Positions 35,001 to 45,098 of a stretch of 64,000 bases of DNA are shown here, piece by piece; position 1 is the first letter of the stretch, and every line of letters starts with the position of its first letter. Location: NCBI GenBank assembly GCA_021521415.1, contig JAIQDT010006474.1, positions 84,591-148,590 on the forward strand, given 5' to 3'. Made by a program: the position numbers and the translations under genes. The notes beneath the pieces were generated by a model, which saw only the letters and a program-made list of their open reading frames with translations, made no database searches and was not told where the DNA came from. This stretch comes from Bidens hawaiensis (taxonomy: Eukaryota > Streptophyta > Magnoliopsida > Asterales > Asteraceae).

Positions 35001-37423
35001 TTACTAAAGATGGCTTTAGAGCGAACCCTGAAAAGGTCGAAGCCATTGTTAAAATGGAATCACCTACCACCATCAAACAGGCTCAGACACTGAATGGGCG
35101 ACTAGTCGCACTTAATCGCTTCTTGGCAAACCATGCGGATAAGTCGTTTCCTTTCGTGTCAACACTGAGAAACTGCTTGAAGAAAACGCACTTCCGCTGG
35201 ACACCAGAAGCGGAAGCAGCTTTTCAGGAGATTCGGTCACGCCTGATCGAACTCCCAACGCTTACAGCACCACAAGCGGGAGAGGAGTTAATCCTATACC
35301 TTTCCGCAACAGATAGAGCAACCGGGGCAGTCTTGCTAGTAGAACGAAAGGGCATCCAGATGCCAATCTATTATGTTAGCCGTGTACTAACAGACGTAGA
35401 AACCCGGTACTCTACCCTCGAAAAATTGGTCTTAGCACTTATACACGCTTCACGCAGGTTAAGACGATATTTCCAGGGCCACCCAATCACCATTCTCACC
35501 AACTTCAAACTCTCAAATGTTCTAGGCAAACCCGAATTATCGGGACGTCTAGCCAAATGGGCAATTGAATTGGGAGAATATGCAATTAAGTACAAGCCAA
35601 GACCAGCCATAAAAGGCCAGGTCTTGGCCGATTTTATTGCAGAAGTCCCCGTTTCGCGGGAAAAAGAGTGCCAGGAGGAGGCTCAACCCTCCCCAGCACA
35701 GGACGTCAATGATGTCTGGCGACTCTACACTGATGGAGCAGCCAGTAACGAGGGTTCAGGCGCAGGGTTAAAATTAACCAACCCAGCAGGCCAAGAATAT
35801 ACTTACGCTATTCGGCTGGACTTTCCAAGTACGAATAACGAAGCCGAATATGAAGCATTCTTGGCCGGTTTGAGAATTGCGCGTAAGATGGGAGTGAAAA
35901 ACTTAGAAGCCCACGTGGATTCCATGCTGGTGGCCAACCAAATAAATGGAACATACAAAGCTGTGAATGACACCATGGCCCTGTACCTCGCCCAGGCAAA
36001 AACCCTTATGCGTGATTTTAGTGATTGTAAAGTCATACACGTCAAGCGCAGCGAAAACAAATCTGCGGATGCGTTAAGCAAGCTTGCATCACTAGCCTTC
36101 ACCCACTTGGGAAAGGACATCCGCATTGAACTCCTCGAAGCACCATCAGTCCCGCACAAGGAAATTTGTGTCATCCAGAACAATACAGAAACATGGATGA
36201 CACCAATAATAAATTACCTTGCAGCAGGAATACTACCAGAGTCAAAAACACAGGCAAGAAAACTACGCTGTAAAGCACAGAATTATCAACTCGTCAATGA
36301 CATCCTTTACAGACGTAACTTTCTTGGCCCACACTTGAGATGCGTGGACAACCAAGATGCTGACTACCTCCTAAGGGAAGTACACGAAGGCATCTGTGGG
36401 GTACACGCAGGCCCCCGCGCTGTTGTAGCCAAGCTAAACAACGCGGGATACTTTTGGCCGGGGATGCATACGGATGCACTGGCATACATCAGAAAATGCA
36501 GGTCTTGCCAGCTTTACGCACCTAACACGCATCGCCCCAAAAACGAACTGGTTCCAGTCACTTCTTCGTGGCCATTTCAGAAGTGGGCCATCGATGTGAC
36601 AGGCCCATTTCCTACAGCAGCAGGAAATGTTCAGTTCCTAGTGGTAGCTATCGACTACTTCACCAAGTGGATAGAAGCAAAACCTTTAGCCCAAACAACC
36701 GCAAAACATATTAAAAAATTTATTTGGGAATTTATTATCTGTCGTTTTGGACTTCCACAGAATCTGGTGAGCGATAACGGCACCAACTTTGCTGACAAGA
36801 AGCTACAGCAGTGGCTGAAAGAACTTCAAATCACCCACACCTTTACCTCAGTGGCACACCCGCAAGGTAATGGTGAGGTGGAAAGAGCAAACAAGAGCAT
36901 CGTCGAAGGCATCAAGAAAAGACTTTTGAAACACAGATCCGGCTGGGTGGACGAGCTTCCGCACGTCCTTTGGGCAAACAGAACGCTGAAGAAGGCCAGT
37001 ACGGGGGAAACCCCGTTCAGCCTCACTTATGGCACGGAAGCCATGGTCCCGGTCGAAATTGGTCTACCCTCACCAAGGGTCTTGAGTCAGCCAGAAGACA
37101 ATGATGCGGAAAGACGGTTGGATCTTATGCTAACCGAGGAACGCAGAGACTTAGCCGCAGTGCGTGAAGAGAATTACAAACGACAAATGCAAAAGTACTA
37201 CAACACGCGGGTAAAACTCTGCAACTTCAAGGAAGGAGACTACATACTGCGTAACAACGAGGCTTCGAACCAAGAACGCCCAGGAAAGTTGGCCCCAGTC
37301 TGGGAAGGGCCATATGTTATCAAACAAGTTCTGGGAAAGGGCGCATACCGGCTCGAAAGGCTCGATGGCACTCCCATCCCAAGAACATGGAATGGAGCTC
37401 AATTACGCAAATGTTATATGTAG
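32075..37423 (+). CDS. gag-pol: Element C gag-pol polyprotein (1782 aa, Tat type with dual RNase H)
   Basis: The chosen ATG at 32075 matches the start of gag in element A. An upstream in-frame ATG at 32006 lies inside the LTR and is unlikely. The capsid core is around residues 200-310. An unusual zinc motif CDFHGTKGHGTEEC lies near residue 456. The protease site reads DNGAS (near 571) instead of the usual DTG or DSG. RT is at about 790-960 with YMDD. A first RNase H region follows (about 1060-1160). A second, archaeal-type RNase H at about 1217-1345 begins LYTDGAASNEG, the hallmark of Tat elements. Integrase has an H-H-C-C region ending CRSCQL and the D,D,E residues (AIDVTG, SDNGTNF, NGEVERAN). 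No stop or shift is seen, so the enzyme set looks complete. There is no chromodomain. Confidence 0.94.
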   Translation: MVNVTPVQRPVTDQETPVTTPATGGNTGGYTILTNTTPTTQAGASGVNIPLGFTDTQLEKRTKVPRQTLDQVKAWAEARQREFQAELDERLRSAQQADEFTSTRQHLNMSSDCEYSEDELESDTDANPRHKAKGKRKDTDVQPKRNFGEAFKPIAERNPRDFSKTFRPTATNAGRSKFARDIAEAIAPRSAKQMSNIGTYDGLSDPDDHLNRFIAGATVSNWTEPTWCYMFQMTLVGAARAWFDRLPIHHIYDWADFQNKFSQHFSQQRKYTEEQWTILNCVREEDESLLDFITRFNSKKLSLGNISEDLVRAAFIQGAEYPELIRTLTGKDGMPSTWDAIMTAAKRFAETEKQLGRDLPQSTHLYTQRTRENNVRIARQNKKRRLGIWQSRVNFDTSSSSRPLVGGRDNTHPSNRKHRWTPLTKSVTEIFATEKLPWPKAPSIRQKPNADQSKSCDFHGTKGHGTEECTSLKDIIETFVKDGRLAHLVASIRKGGRNDNRYRGNGRKPVDISINMVHGKVRGRKRRVIEPYAWKEAEVRFPRVPGGPSKEGPIVIRSQLGHYITSRTLADNGASSTVMYRQFFDKLDDEDKERLETVYASMEGFDGSTETPLGILSFPVTLTDGNHSRTEDVDFVVMKKPHHTYDILFGRDGMARFNAVVSSVHGMMGWPTAEGVAMISGIPQVCIASVSSKPKPKKAKPTVTEPEKWAFNGKYPDQAVTIGPTIVDPTRTLLKRLLQKNADIFAWTPADMTGVPRSKAEHKLKCDPAVTPIVQKRRVMGPEQTNACRTQVKELLDAGIVRVSRYQTWVANPVMVPKNDKQWRMCIDFKDLNKACPKDCYPLPEIDLKVDSLAPFRLKCFLDAYKGYHQIHMAIDDQDKTAFRTPDGTFCYKMMPFGLKNAGSTYQRLMDKEFHAQIGRNLEVYMDDLVIKSLEPEAMLKDIEETFNTLRKINMKLNPSKCSFGMEEGKFLGVIVTKDGFRANPEKVEAIVKMESPTTIKQAQTLNGRLVALNRFLANHADKSFPFVSTLRNCLKKTHFRWTPEAEAAFQEIRSRLIELPTLTAPQAGEELILYLSATDRATGAVLLVERKGIQMPIYYVSRVLTDVETRYSTLEKLVLALIHASRRLRRYFQGHPITILTNFKLSNVLGKPELSGRLAKWAIELGEYAIKYKPRPAIKGQVLADFIAEVPVSREKECQEEAQPSPAQDVNDVWRLYTDGAASNEGSGAGLKLTNPAGQEYTYAIRLDFPSTNNEAEYEAFLAGLRIARKMGVKNLEAHVDSMLVANQINGTYKAVNDTMALYLAQAKTLMRDFSDCKVIHVKRSENKSADALSKLASLAFTHLGKDIRIELLEAPSVPHKEICVIQNNTETWMTPIINYLAAGILPESKTQARKLRCKAQNYQLVNDILYRRNFLGPHLRCVDNQDADYLLREVHEGICGVHAGPRAVVAKLNNAGYFWPGMHTDALAYIRKCRSCQLYAPNTHRPKNELVPVTSSWPFQKWAIDVTGPFPTAAGNVQFLVVAIDYFTKWIEAKPLAQTTAKHIKKFIWEFIICRFGLPQNLVSDNGTNFADKKLQQWLKELQITHTFTSVAHPQGNGEVERANKSIVEGIKKRLLKHRSGWVDELPHVLWANRTLKKASTGETPFSLTYGTEAMVPVEIGLPSPRVLSQPEDNDAERRLDLMLTEERRDLAAVREENYKRQMQKYYNTRVKLCNFKEGDYILRNNEASNQERPGKLAPVWEGPYVIKQVLGKGAYRLERLDGTPIPRTWNGAQLRKCYM

Positions 37424-37748
37424 ATCAATTCCAAAACTTGTAAAGAAAAGGCCAAGAGCCACTTCTAATGGAAATGATTCTCCTTTCATAATGTGTTTAC
37501 CTTTATTCTTATGAACTCCCCACTGGTGCCGGTGTTTACCACATAAAGGGGGAGAAGTAAGTCGTTACGTGTGGAAGGCGGCAAAACCCGCATAAACACA
37601 ACGTTAAAAATAAGGGAAACCTACACGCAGGTATGATGTAAGTAAAGTTTAGCCATCCTTGTAAGTGCAAGTGACGGTCTTATCCGCACAATCACAAATA
37701 AGGAAGCAAAACTTTAAACTATCATTTACCACGTTCAAAGGATATCCT

Positions 37749-37779
<31 letters not shown>

Positions 37780-38282
37780 GGAAAAAAGGAAACCCTACAC
37801 GCAGGTCAGGTATGGGTAAAGTTTAGCCATCCTACCAAGTGCAAGTGACGGTTCTATCCGCACAATCACGAAGGAGGAAGCGAAACTTTAACCCACTATC
37901 AACCACGTTCAAAGGTTAACTTATCCTAAATACTTAGAAATGAGGAAAACCTGCACGCAGGTCAGATAAAGGTTAAAGTTTAGCCATCCTACCAAGTGCA
38001 AGTGACGGTTCTACCCGCACAATCACGAAAGAGGAAGCGAAACTTTAACCCATCATCAACCACGTTCAAGAGGTTAACTTATTCTAGAACACTTGGAAAA
38101 TTGCTAACTTAAACTAAGTATGCAAGTCATGAGTTTATAAAGCAAGGAATCCAAAGAAGGAAATAACAATCTTATACGCAAAAAGATTTATATTTCAATA
38201 ATATATTACAAGAATGGCCGGGTTACTACCCGCCTAGAAGAGAATCTATACAAGTCTAATCAATGGAAAGGGATCTTCGGGG
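37424..38282. repeat. Post-pol tandem repeats and A26 tract of element C
   Basis: Three imperfect units start near 37617, 37791 and 37945. They share ACGCAGGT, AAGTTTAGCCATCCT, CAAGTGCAAGTGACGGT and CACGTTCAAAGG. A run of 26 A residues (37749-37774) splits the first two. The region separates the ends of the sense gag-pol and the antisense gene, and may hold the polyadenylation sites of the latter. Confidence 0.85.
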
Positions 38283-41200
38283 TCAAGCTTCAGGGCCGCC
38301 TCCACTAGGACCCGCTCCGTCAGAAGAACGGGGTGGTTCGAGGAAAGCTTTGAGGACAGCTAACCCATCATCAGCAACAGCTACTTCATCCACCTTTTCC
38401 ACCACTGGATGCGGGAAGGCGGCGTATTGGTTCAATGCTTGGTCGTAAATGGCTTCGGTATCCACATCGAACAAAGGGAAGTTGGAAGGCGGGACGCCTT
38501 TCTCAACAAACCCTAGACCAAGCATGAAGCCGGCCTTTTCCCCATCATCATGAGAAGCGTTGAGGGCTGCGGTCATAGCATCATCGTAGGAGGTCTCTGA
38601 AAAGACCCGACGCACAACCTACAAAGAAAAAAATACAAGTATTAGAACCTTTTCTTACAAAAGAAATGCGTGAAGATAAATCTAAACATACCTGAGGCAA
38701 CGCTTCTCGAAGAAGCCATTGGATGGCAGCTTGAGCTTCGGTATGGGCGCGTTCGGCTTCGCTCTTGTTAAGGTTGGCAAGTAAAACTTCCTTAGCGGCA
38801 GCCTCTTCGACGCCCTTAAGCTTCCGCTCGGTTTGGTCAAGCACCCCCCTCTGGTCCAGGATTTCCTGGAGTTTCTTGGCATCTTCCATTGCCAAGGCAT
38901 CATGAGCGCGTTGGAGAGCCTCTAATTTTCCTTTCAGCTCCTCATTCTCCAAACGCAGAGGCTCAGCAACGGCTTCAGCCTGGGCAGCCCTCTCGGTTGC
39001 GTTTCGCGCAGTTTCCCTGGCCAGCCGAAGCTGTTCATTCACAGCTTGGGCAGCCTTGGAACGGGTCTCGAGTCGCGCCTGAACTTCAACCTCGAGGGCC
39101 TTGAAGGCCTTCTCCTTGGCGGCGGCAGCTGCCGCCAGCTGTTGGTTCTCCTCCCGGAGAGCACGCGCTTCAGATACGTCTTTGGCGCGAGCTGCTTTCA
39201 ACTTGTCGTTTTCACGACAAAGCAGCTCGATGCGCGGCTGCATCCGGGCCTGGAGAACCCGAAGCTCATTGGTTAGCCTACCCTCCTGGTAGCTAGCCAT
39301 GGCTTCCCCCAACGCACCATGAGGAGCAGCGTGGCGAGCCCAGTCCACGCACTCCACAGGGGTACGAAGGGTTGTTCCTCGGCGTATGTTCCATCGTGGA
39401 ACATACACTTCATTGGAATCCGACACTGCAAAAGAAACAAAGACAGTAAGGAAAAGATGATAAAAAAAAGGGAAAAACAAAGGAACCCTACGCACCTGTA
39501 GGGTCAATGACAGGCCGATATCCGCCAAACCCATCACCTGAACCTAAAGGAAATCCATCCAACAGGTCAGGCAGATGGGAAGGTGGCAAAGATCGGCGGG
39601 AAGCCCTGCGCGTACCTGATGGTCCGGCTGTCGGTGCCGGTGGCGCGGGCATGGTGGCAGCCGCCGTGGTCGCCGTCGTGGTCTCCGCCGCGGTCGCCGC
39701 CTCCTTAAAAGCAGCAGTAACCGCCGGTTCCGTGAAGGATGCTGTAAAAATCGCACTCACGGCCGGCGGTGACGTCATCTCGGCCGGAACAGTTGGCTCG
39801 ACGGAACGAGCAACTGGACCAGCGGATGCAGGCGCAGGCGACTGGGTCGACGCCTCAGGAAGGCTGACCGAGCCTACCGTCATTGGCGAGGAGGTACTCC
39901 CCTGCGTTTCACCCCGGATTGCGTCAACATCCACGCCTGCACAAAGAAGAAAGTGTTAAAAGAAAATTATGAAGTGACAAATCTACAAAGGCATTATGAT
40001 TATACTTACGGGTTTTCTTGACCCTGAACGTACGGACGGGCGGGGAGGAACCCGGTGGAGCCGGCCTCTTGGTACCGGTCACCGTCGTCTTCGTTGGTTC
40101 TCCGGAGGTAACGGTCGTAGCTTCCGGAGCAGTGGTCTTCTCACCACCGGGCTTCCCCGCCACCTCTTCACTATCTGACTCCGTGTCAGATAGAACCACT
40201 GGATCAGCTGTGGAGGCCTTCTCCTTCCCCTTCACGCCGGCAGCAGTCTTCTTCTTCCGCACAAGGGGAGGACCATCTGCGGATTCCTCAGAAGAAGATA
40301 GGATGTAAGGATTTCCAACAGCGGGTACAGCATTGAGGGGTTCGGGATAAAATATCTCCTTACCTGGCCGCCGGTGGCTCAGGATCTCTTGGCCCGGCGG
40401 ATAGACCTCCACAAACCTATCCGCCGTTTGCTCCAGGATGGGCAACTCATTGTCGTCCAGAGCACGAGTGCCCACCCGCACGGGACTGTCAGCTTCCCGC
40501 GGGAACAGGAGCGACTCCAAATTATTCCCCTCTGAAAGAAAAGAAACAGTTAGAAAATAAACTAATATCAGCAAGAAAGACAAGACATACCATAAGGAAT
40601 AGAGTTCAAACCGTATTCGAGAATGATAGGAAACCGAGACGCATCCTTCCATACCCGGCTCATCCCCAGCAGCACCATCCCGGACTCCGCAAACCGGTAA
40701 ACCGGAGATTGGACCCGGGATATCTTCGCGAACCATTCCGCCTCCTGGTAGCTGGAAGCGTGAAGGCTCGGAAGCGCTTGACCCTTCTTGAACTTCATAG
40801 CAATGGGGATGGCGCGGGCAGAGATGTAGAAGAACTCCCGCTTCCACGATCGGAGACTGCGCTCGGTCACGCAGATCTTTAAACCCTTAATACGGGTTGT
40901 CAGGGTGTACCACCCTTGGACGCACCTCCAAGTATAGAAGGTCATCAGGCGGTCCACGTAGGGCTCAATACCCAGAATCCGGCACACCCACTCGAAGTGC
41001 CGGACCTTGGCAATCGCCATCGGATGCACCTCGGTCAGGTGCACCCCGTGCCTCTCCAGGACACGGTACATAAACTTTGTCAATGGGAACCTAAGGTTTC
41101 CATAAACAAAGAATGCAGCATATACCCCGATCTTGCCACTGGGGGCATCGTACACAGTCTGGTGAGATTCAGGAAACTCAGGCTCGAGAGACTCGAGCAT

Positions 41201-41305
41201 GAACTTCCTGACGATGTACTGGTACTGATCGACAGGTAGAGCACACTGGCACTCGCCAGCAGTACTCCTATCGTCGGCTACAGCTTCAGCATCATGAGAA
41301 GACAT
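38283..41305 (-). CDS. Antisense five-exon accessory gene of element C (915 aa, gypsy-type 'transposase_28'-like)
   Basis: Exons on the minus strand are 41305-40591, 40531-40010, 39936-39496, 39425-38692 and 38618-38283. Introns are 59, 73, 70 and 73 bp, all GT...AG (donors GTATGT, GTAAGT, GTGCGT and GTATGT; acceptors end TTTCAG, GTGCAG, TTGCAG and TTGTAG). Joined, they give exactly 916 codons including the TGA. Exon 1 encodes the conserved roughly 240-residue domain seen in plant 'putative gypsy type transposon' proteins. Exons 2-3 are acidic, Pro/Ala/Thr-rich and probably disordered. Exon 4 is a long coiled coil, and exon 5 gives a small C-terminal domain. A TATA box at 41427-41436 precedes the start. 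The same exon map in element A supports real splicing. Function is unknown, and no catalytic motif is recognised. Confidence 0.85.
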
Positions 41306-42050
41306 TTTTGCAGAAAGAAGAGTGATTTCGGGAAAATGCTTGCCTGAAAAAGGGGAGTATTTGCCGGAAATCACTAAGAAGAAGAAGAAGAGAGGTGAAA
41401 GTGTGAATTGCAAATAACCCTCTTCCCCTTTATATAGTAATCGCAATTAATGCGGTGAATTTAATGCGGAGGAGAGAGAAATCGACAGTGCAATGAAACT
41501 ATGACACGTGGCAAAAAGCAAGCTGGCAACAGCTGTTGAAAGGACGTGCCAGTAACTTCGCGGCCACGCGCCCGAAAAAAGAATGCAGCATATACCCCGA
41601 TCTTGCCACTGGGGGCATCGTACACAGTCTGGTGAGATTCAGGAAACTCAGGCTCGAGAGACTCGAGCATGAACTTCCTGACGATGTACTGGTACTGATC
41701 GACAGGTAGAGCACACTGGCACTCGCCAGCAGTACTCCTATCGTCGGCTACAGCTTCAGCATCATGAGAAGACATTTTTGCAGAAAGAAGAGTGATTTCG
41801 GGAAAATGCTTGCCTGAAAAAGGGGAGTATTTGCCGGAAATCACTAAGAAGAAGAAGAAGAGAGGTGAAAGTGTGAATTGCAAATAACCCTCTTCCCCTT
41901 TATATAGTAATCGCAATTAATGCGGTGAATTTAATGCGGAGGAGAGAGAAATCGACAGTGCAATGAAACTATGACACGTGGCAAAAAGCAAGCTGGCAAC
42001 AGCTGTTGAAAGGACGTGCCAGTAACTTCGCGGCCACGCGCCCGAAAAAA
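41111..42050 (-). repeat. Exact 470-bp tandem duplication of promoter and gene start
   Basis: Copies 41111-41580 and 41581-42050 look identical base for base. The duplicated unit spans the TATA box, leader, ATG and first 65 codons of the antisense gene. The outer copy has its own TATA box at 41897-41906 and its own ATG at 41773-41775, but its frame runs into duplicated upstream sequence and stops at 41461, giving a truncated product of about 104 residues. Element A lacks the duplication. Confidence 0.93.
41427..41436 (-). promoter_or_regulatory. TATA box of the antisense gene in element C
   Basis: CTATATAAAG on the minus strand lies about 125 bp before the ATG at 41305. It is conserved with the TATA box at 7481 in element A and is repeated at 41897-41906 by the 470-bp duplication. 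Confidence 0.7.
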
Positions 42051-42240
42051 CACGCCCACGCGCCTGAAAAAGCGACTGGAATGACCATGTTCTGTCACGT
42101 CACCATAACTTCCTGCACGTCCTGACACAGTCAGAAGAAACTGTCGCACGACGTTTCAGATGTTTGGATTGTTCTTATCCTTACCAACCTTTTGAATTTC
42201 AAAATTCAAAAAGATTCAAAAGTAAGCGGGAAAACACCCC

Positions 42241-42540
42241 TTACCTTGGCAACCAAGTAACCATAAGACGGACGCGGGTACAGTGTTAAGGCAAAACCCT
42301 TCACATACCTTGCACCCGCAGGGAATTGAAGCCAAGAATACCCCGGCAACAAAGTAACTATAAGACGGGTGCGGGTGCAGTGTTAAGGCAAAACCCTTCA
42401 CATACCTAGCACCCGCAGGGAATTGATGCCAGGGGCACCTTGAAAGTAAAGTAACCGTAAGACGAGCGCGGGTACAGTGTTCAGGCAAAACCCTTCACGT
42501 ACCTAGCGCTCCGCAGGGAATTGAAACCAAGAAGGATCTT
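42241..42540. repeat. About three tandem units near the 3' end of element C
   Basis: Imperfect units of about 95 bp share GTAACCATAAGACGG-like, the block GGCAAAACCCTTCACATACC and CCGCAGGGAATTGA. They are the counterpart of the five-unit array at 6655-7140 in element A. Confidence 0.85.
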
Positions 42541-42912
42541 CTGGGCAATGCTTGCGGAAACGGAAATAACATCCCCGCATAGCGGGAACGTCGAGAACTA
42601 CATTGTTTGAGGCTCCAGGATGGAATTGGTGGTTTAAACATAATTGATCACTATGTTCAAAACCACTAAAACCTCAAGGAGAATCCACAAGTGAGACTCA
42701 ACGCTCCTGACTTGCGAGAAGGTTACATACCTACCCGCATCATACCCAAAGATCAAGCAAAAAAAAAAAAATCGGGAATTTTTGCAAGTGACATTAGGAA
42801 ACCCGCGGGAAGAATCCCCACGGAGAACCTTAAAACTAAACCCTTTTCAAAACCCCTTGCTTAAAGTCCAAAAGTTCACCTCACTTTATTAAACATTCGT
42901 GAGAAGAACATT

Positions 42913-42926
42913 GGACTGGGGGGACT
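42913..42926 (+). promoter_or_regulatory. Polypurine tract of element C
   Basis: GGACTGGGGGGACT directly precedes the 3' LTR start and is identical to the tract in element A. Confidence 0.88.
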
Positions 42927-43949
42927 TGAAGAGGTAGGTCCCAGCAGAGACCAGTTGGTCCCGCAAGACTCACCTTGAACAGGGACGTCTGCGCAAAGGC
43001 CATCTGCTCCCGCAGGACCCACCATGCTCATAGAATCTTACGCGCAGTACGCAAGCTGTACACGCAGGGAAAGCCTCCCAATGGTGAAGTACCCCGCCTG
43101 TTCCCGCAGTTGCGGATGCAAGCCATCAGGGAAGGCTACCCGCAGACAGCAGGGCTACACGCACAAGACACTAGCTACTTCAGCAGTCACGTGAAGGAAT
43201 GAGCAAGGCGGGAACAATCCCGCCCAAATGAGCCAGTCTGATTCTGAAAGATCTTTTGTACCATACCTACCAAGGTATGGATAGGACAGACGATCTGACC
43301 AGAACAGCCCATGAGCCAATCACAGGGTGACAGCTCACCGACAACAGTGCGAGGAGGAGCACCCTCTAGTACTGTTTGTCACTATTAGCCGCTGCCTACT
43401 CACCAACCCTTACTGTGGAGCATGCGCAGCCTACAGTTGGTGGAATAGTGTTACTGTTGGCCGTAACCTATTCACCAACCAGCATGGCCTGCGTACAATC
43501 CACAGTAAGTGGGACGTGCATAGTCTACAGTTGGTGGAATAGTGCAGCCGACTTTGTTACTGTTGGCCGTAACCTACCCACCAACCAGTATGGCCTGTGC
43601 GTAATCCACTGTTGGTTGAACAGGAATACTATTCAGCCGGCTGTACCTTCTAGAAAACCTACCTTCGGCTATAAATACTCCAACATCTTGGAATGGTAAG
43701 ATCATCTGCTATCCAGTTATCTAGCAATCTCTTAATATACACTTATATTCAGAGCAACCTAGTCTGATTCTCACGCCGGAGGGTGGTCACAAGGAGGAAC
43801 CCCCCCCCCCCTTCTCAGTGACGAGCTTACGGTGTTTGTTTTGCAGGTCTCCTGAAGAACAGCCTTCTCAGCTAGACCTCATCCGTGGGAAACATTACTT
43901 AACCCCCAGATTATCTATAATCTGTACAGGGTCACTTAGTGTTTCTTCA
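42927..43949 (+). repeat. 3' LTR of element C
   Basis: This 1023-bp LTR matches the 5' LTR except for two substitutions (near LTR positions 15 and 603) and one extra C in the poly-C run. It is followed by the duplication GACTC. Confidence 0.95.
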
Positions 43950-43954
43950 GACTC

Positions 43955-45098
43955 CGATGTTGACCTTAGGATCGTAAGATGTGTCAATCTAACCATCTGC
44001 CGCTAAAATTAATGTACTAAAAACTACACAAGAATTGTGATCCTAAAGCTGCACATGAAAATCAGTTTCATAACCAGATTGTGTTATAAATCACAAATTA
44101 AACTGTATTGAGATCCCTTTTTTTTATAATATTCAATGAATTATTCATTAACTTAATCTTTATTCTTTTATATGAAATACTAATAAAATAAATATAATAG
44201 AACATTATTTTAACGTCTTGGCTCTACTTTACTATTCATGTAGGACATTTACAATCTTAATTGAAATTAATATCTTAGGCATGTTTGGGATTCCTTACTT
44301 TACCTCCTTGTAACTTTTTATATAAGTTACAACGTTATAACTTTATCACCTCACAATAACACACAACATATAACCAAAAGTTCACAAGTCATAAGTTGCA
44401 TAAAATAAGCAATCCCAAACACCCCCTTAATACTATCTATTTTATAAATCATTAACTTGTACCAGAACTTCTAAAATGACAAAAGACGTATGCGAAGTAA
44501 CCACAACAACATACACACTTTAAAAACTGCTTATTTTGTATGTGAAGTTACTCCAAAGACATCATTATTAACATAACCTTAAAAACAAAACAAAACAAAA
44601 CAGAATCAAAATCAAAACCATGTACAGTCCCCAAAAGGTACAAAATGGGCAGGGCGCCCGGGAACACAAGGCCAACTTCCAACCCGTTCCCTTCACTTTA
44701 TGTTTCATACAGTTTTTATAACTTATCACTGAGATTGTTTCAATTCAATCAACATACACTTTTTCTTTATCCACAAAAAATATATAAGGTGCAAGTTATT
44801 CTTAGATATCATTTTCAAGCATGCCCCATTTCCAGCTCTACATCCATCTATGACACCATCACAAGTAAACAGATGATTTAATAATCATCAAAAACGAAAA
44901 TAAATTTGAAAAATGGAAAATAAATTTAGCACCTTGAAAATTTCTGTAGAGCCACACTAACATCTAAAGAAGAAAGTGCTTTCTAATGGGGCACGCCATA
45001 TATCCTGCACACAAATAAATTTCACTTTTCGGAAACCACAAAGTCAAAATGGTCAATATGAGTCAAACGAGAGTTAACCTGATGTTATGCAGTATTGT
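43955..45098. other. Intergenic region downstream of the makorin gene
   Basis: AT-rich DNA lies between element C and the makorin stop codon. It must include the makorin 3' UTR. It holds one small MITE (44278-44426), described separately. A short open frame near 44645-44881 has no recognisable domain and is not called. Confidence 0.6.
44278..44426. mobile_element. Tourist/PIF-Harbinger-like MITE (149 bp)
   Basis: The terminal inverted repeats read GGCATGTTTGGGATT at the left and, reversed, GGGGGTGTTTGGGATT at the right. They are flanked by TTA on both sides (44275-44277 and 44427-44429), the 3-bp target typical of this superfamily. There is no coding capacity. Confidence 0.8.

Larger units (their letters stand above)
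30995..43949 (+). mobile_element. Element C: young, apparently complete Tat-like Ty3/gypsy retrotransposon with antisense gene
   Basis: This 12.96-kb element is flanked by the duplication GACTC (30990-30994 and 43950-43954). Its LTRs are 1022 and 1023 bp and differ by eye at only two positions plus one poly-C length change. Order: 5' LTR, primer-binding site, one uninterrupted gag-pol frame (32075-37423), tandem repeats, an antisense five-exon gene (41305-38283, minus), more tandem repeats, polypurine tract, 3' LTR. The two RNase H domains in pol and the antisense additional frame fit the Tat lineage. All recognisable parts look intact, so it is a candidate autonomous partner for the defective element A. 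Confidence 0.95.

Noticed and set aside
39507..40308. Plus-strand open frames opposite the antisense gene in element C
   Set aside because: They are shadows of the GC-rich exons on the minus strand; the homologous region of element A supports the minus-strand reading.
38283..41305. Envelope gene
   Set aside because: The gene is antisense to gag-pol, has introns, lacks a signal peptide or membrane helix, and resembles 'gypsy type transposon' accessory proteins instead.
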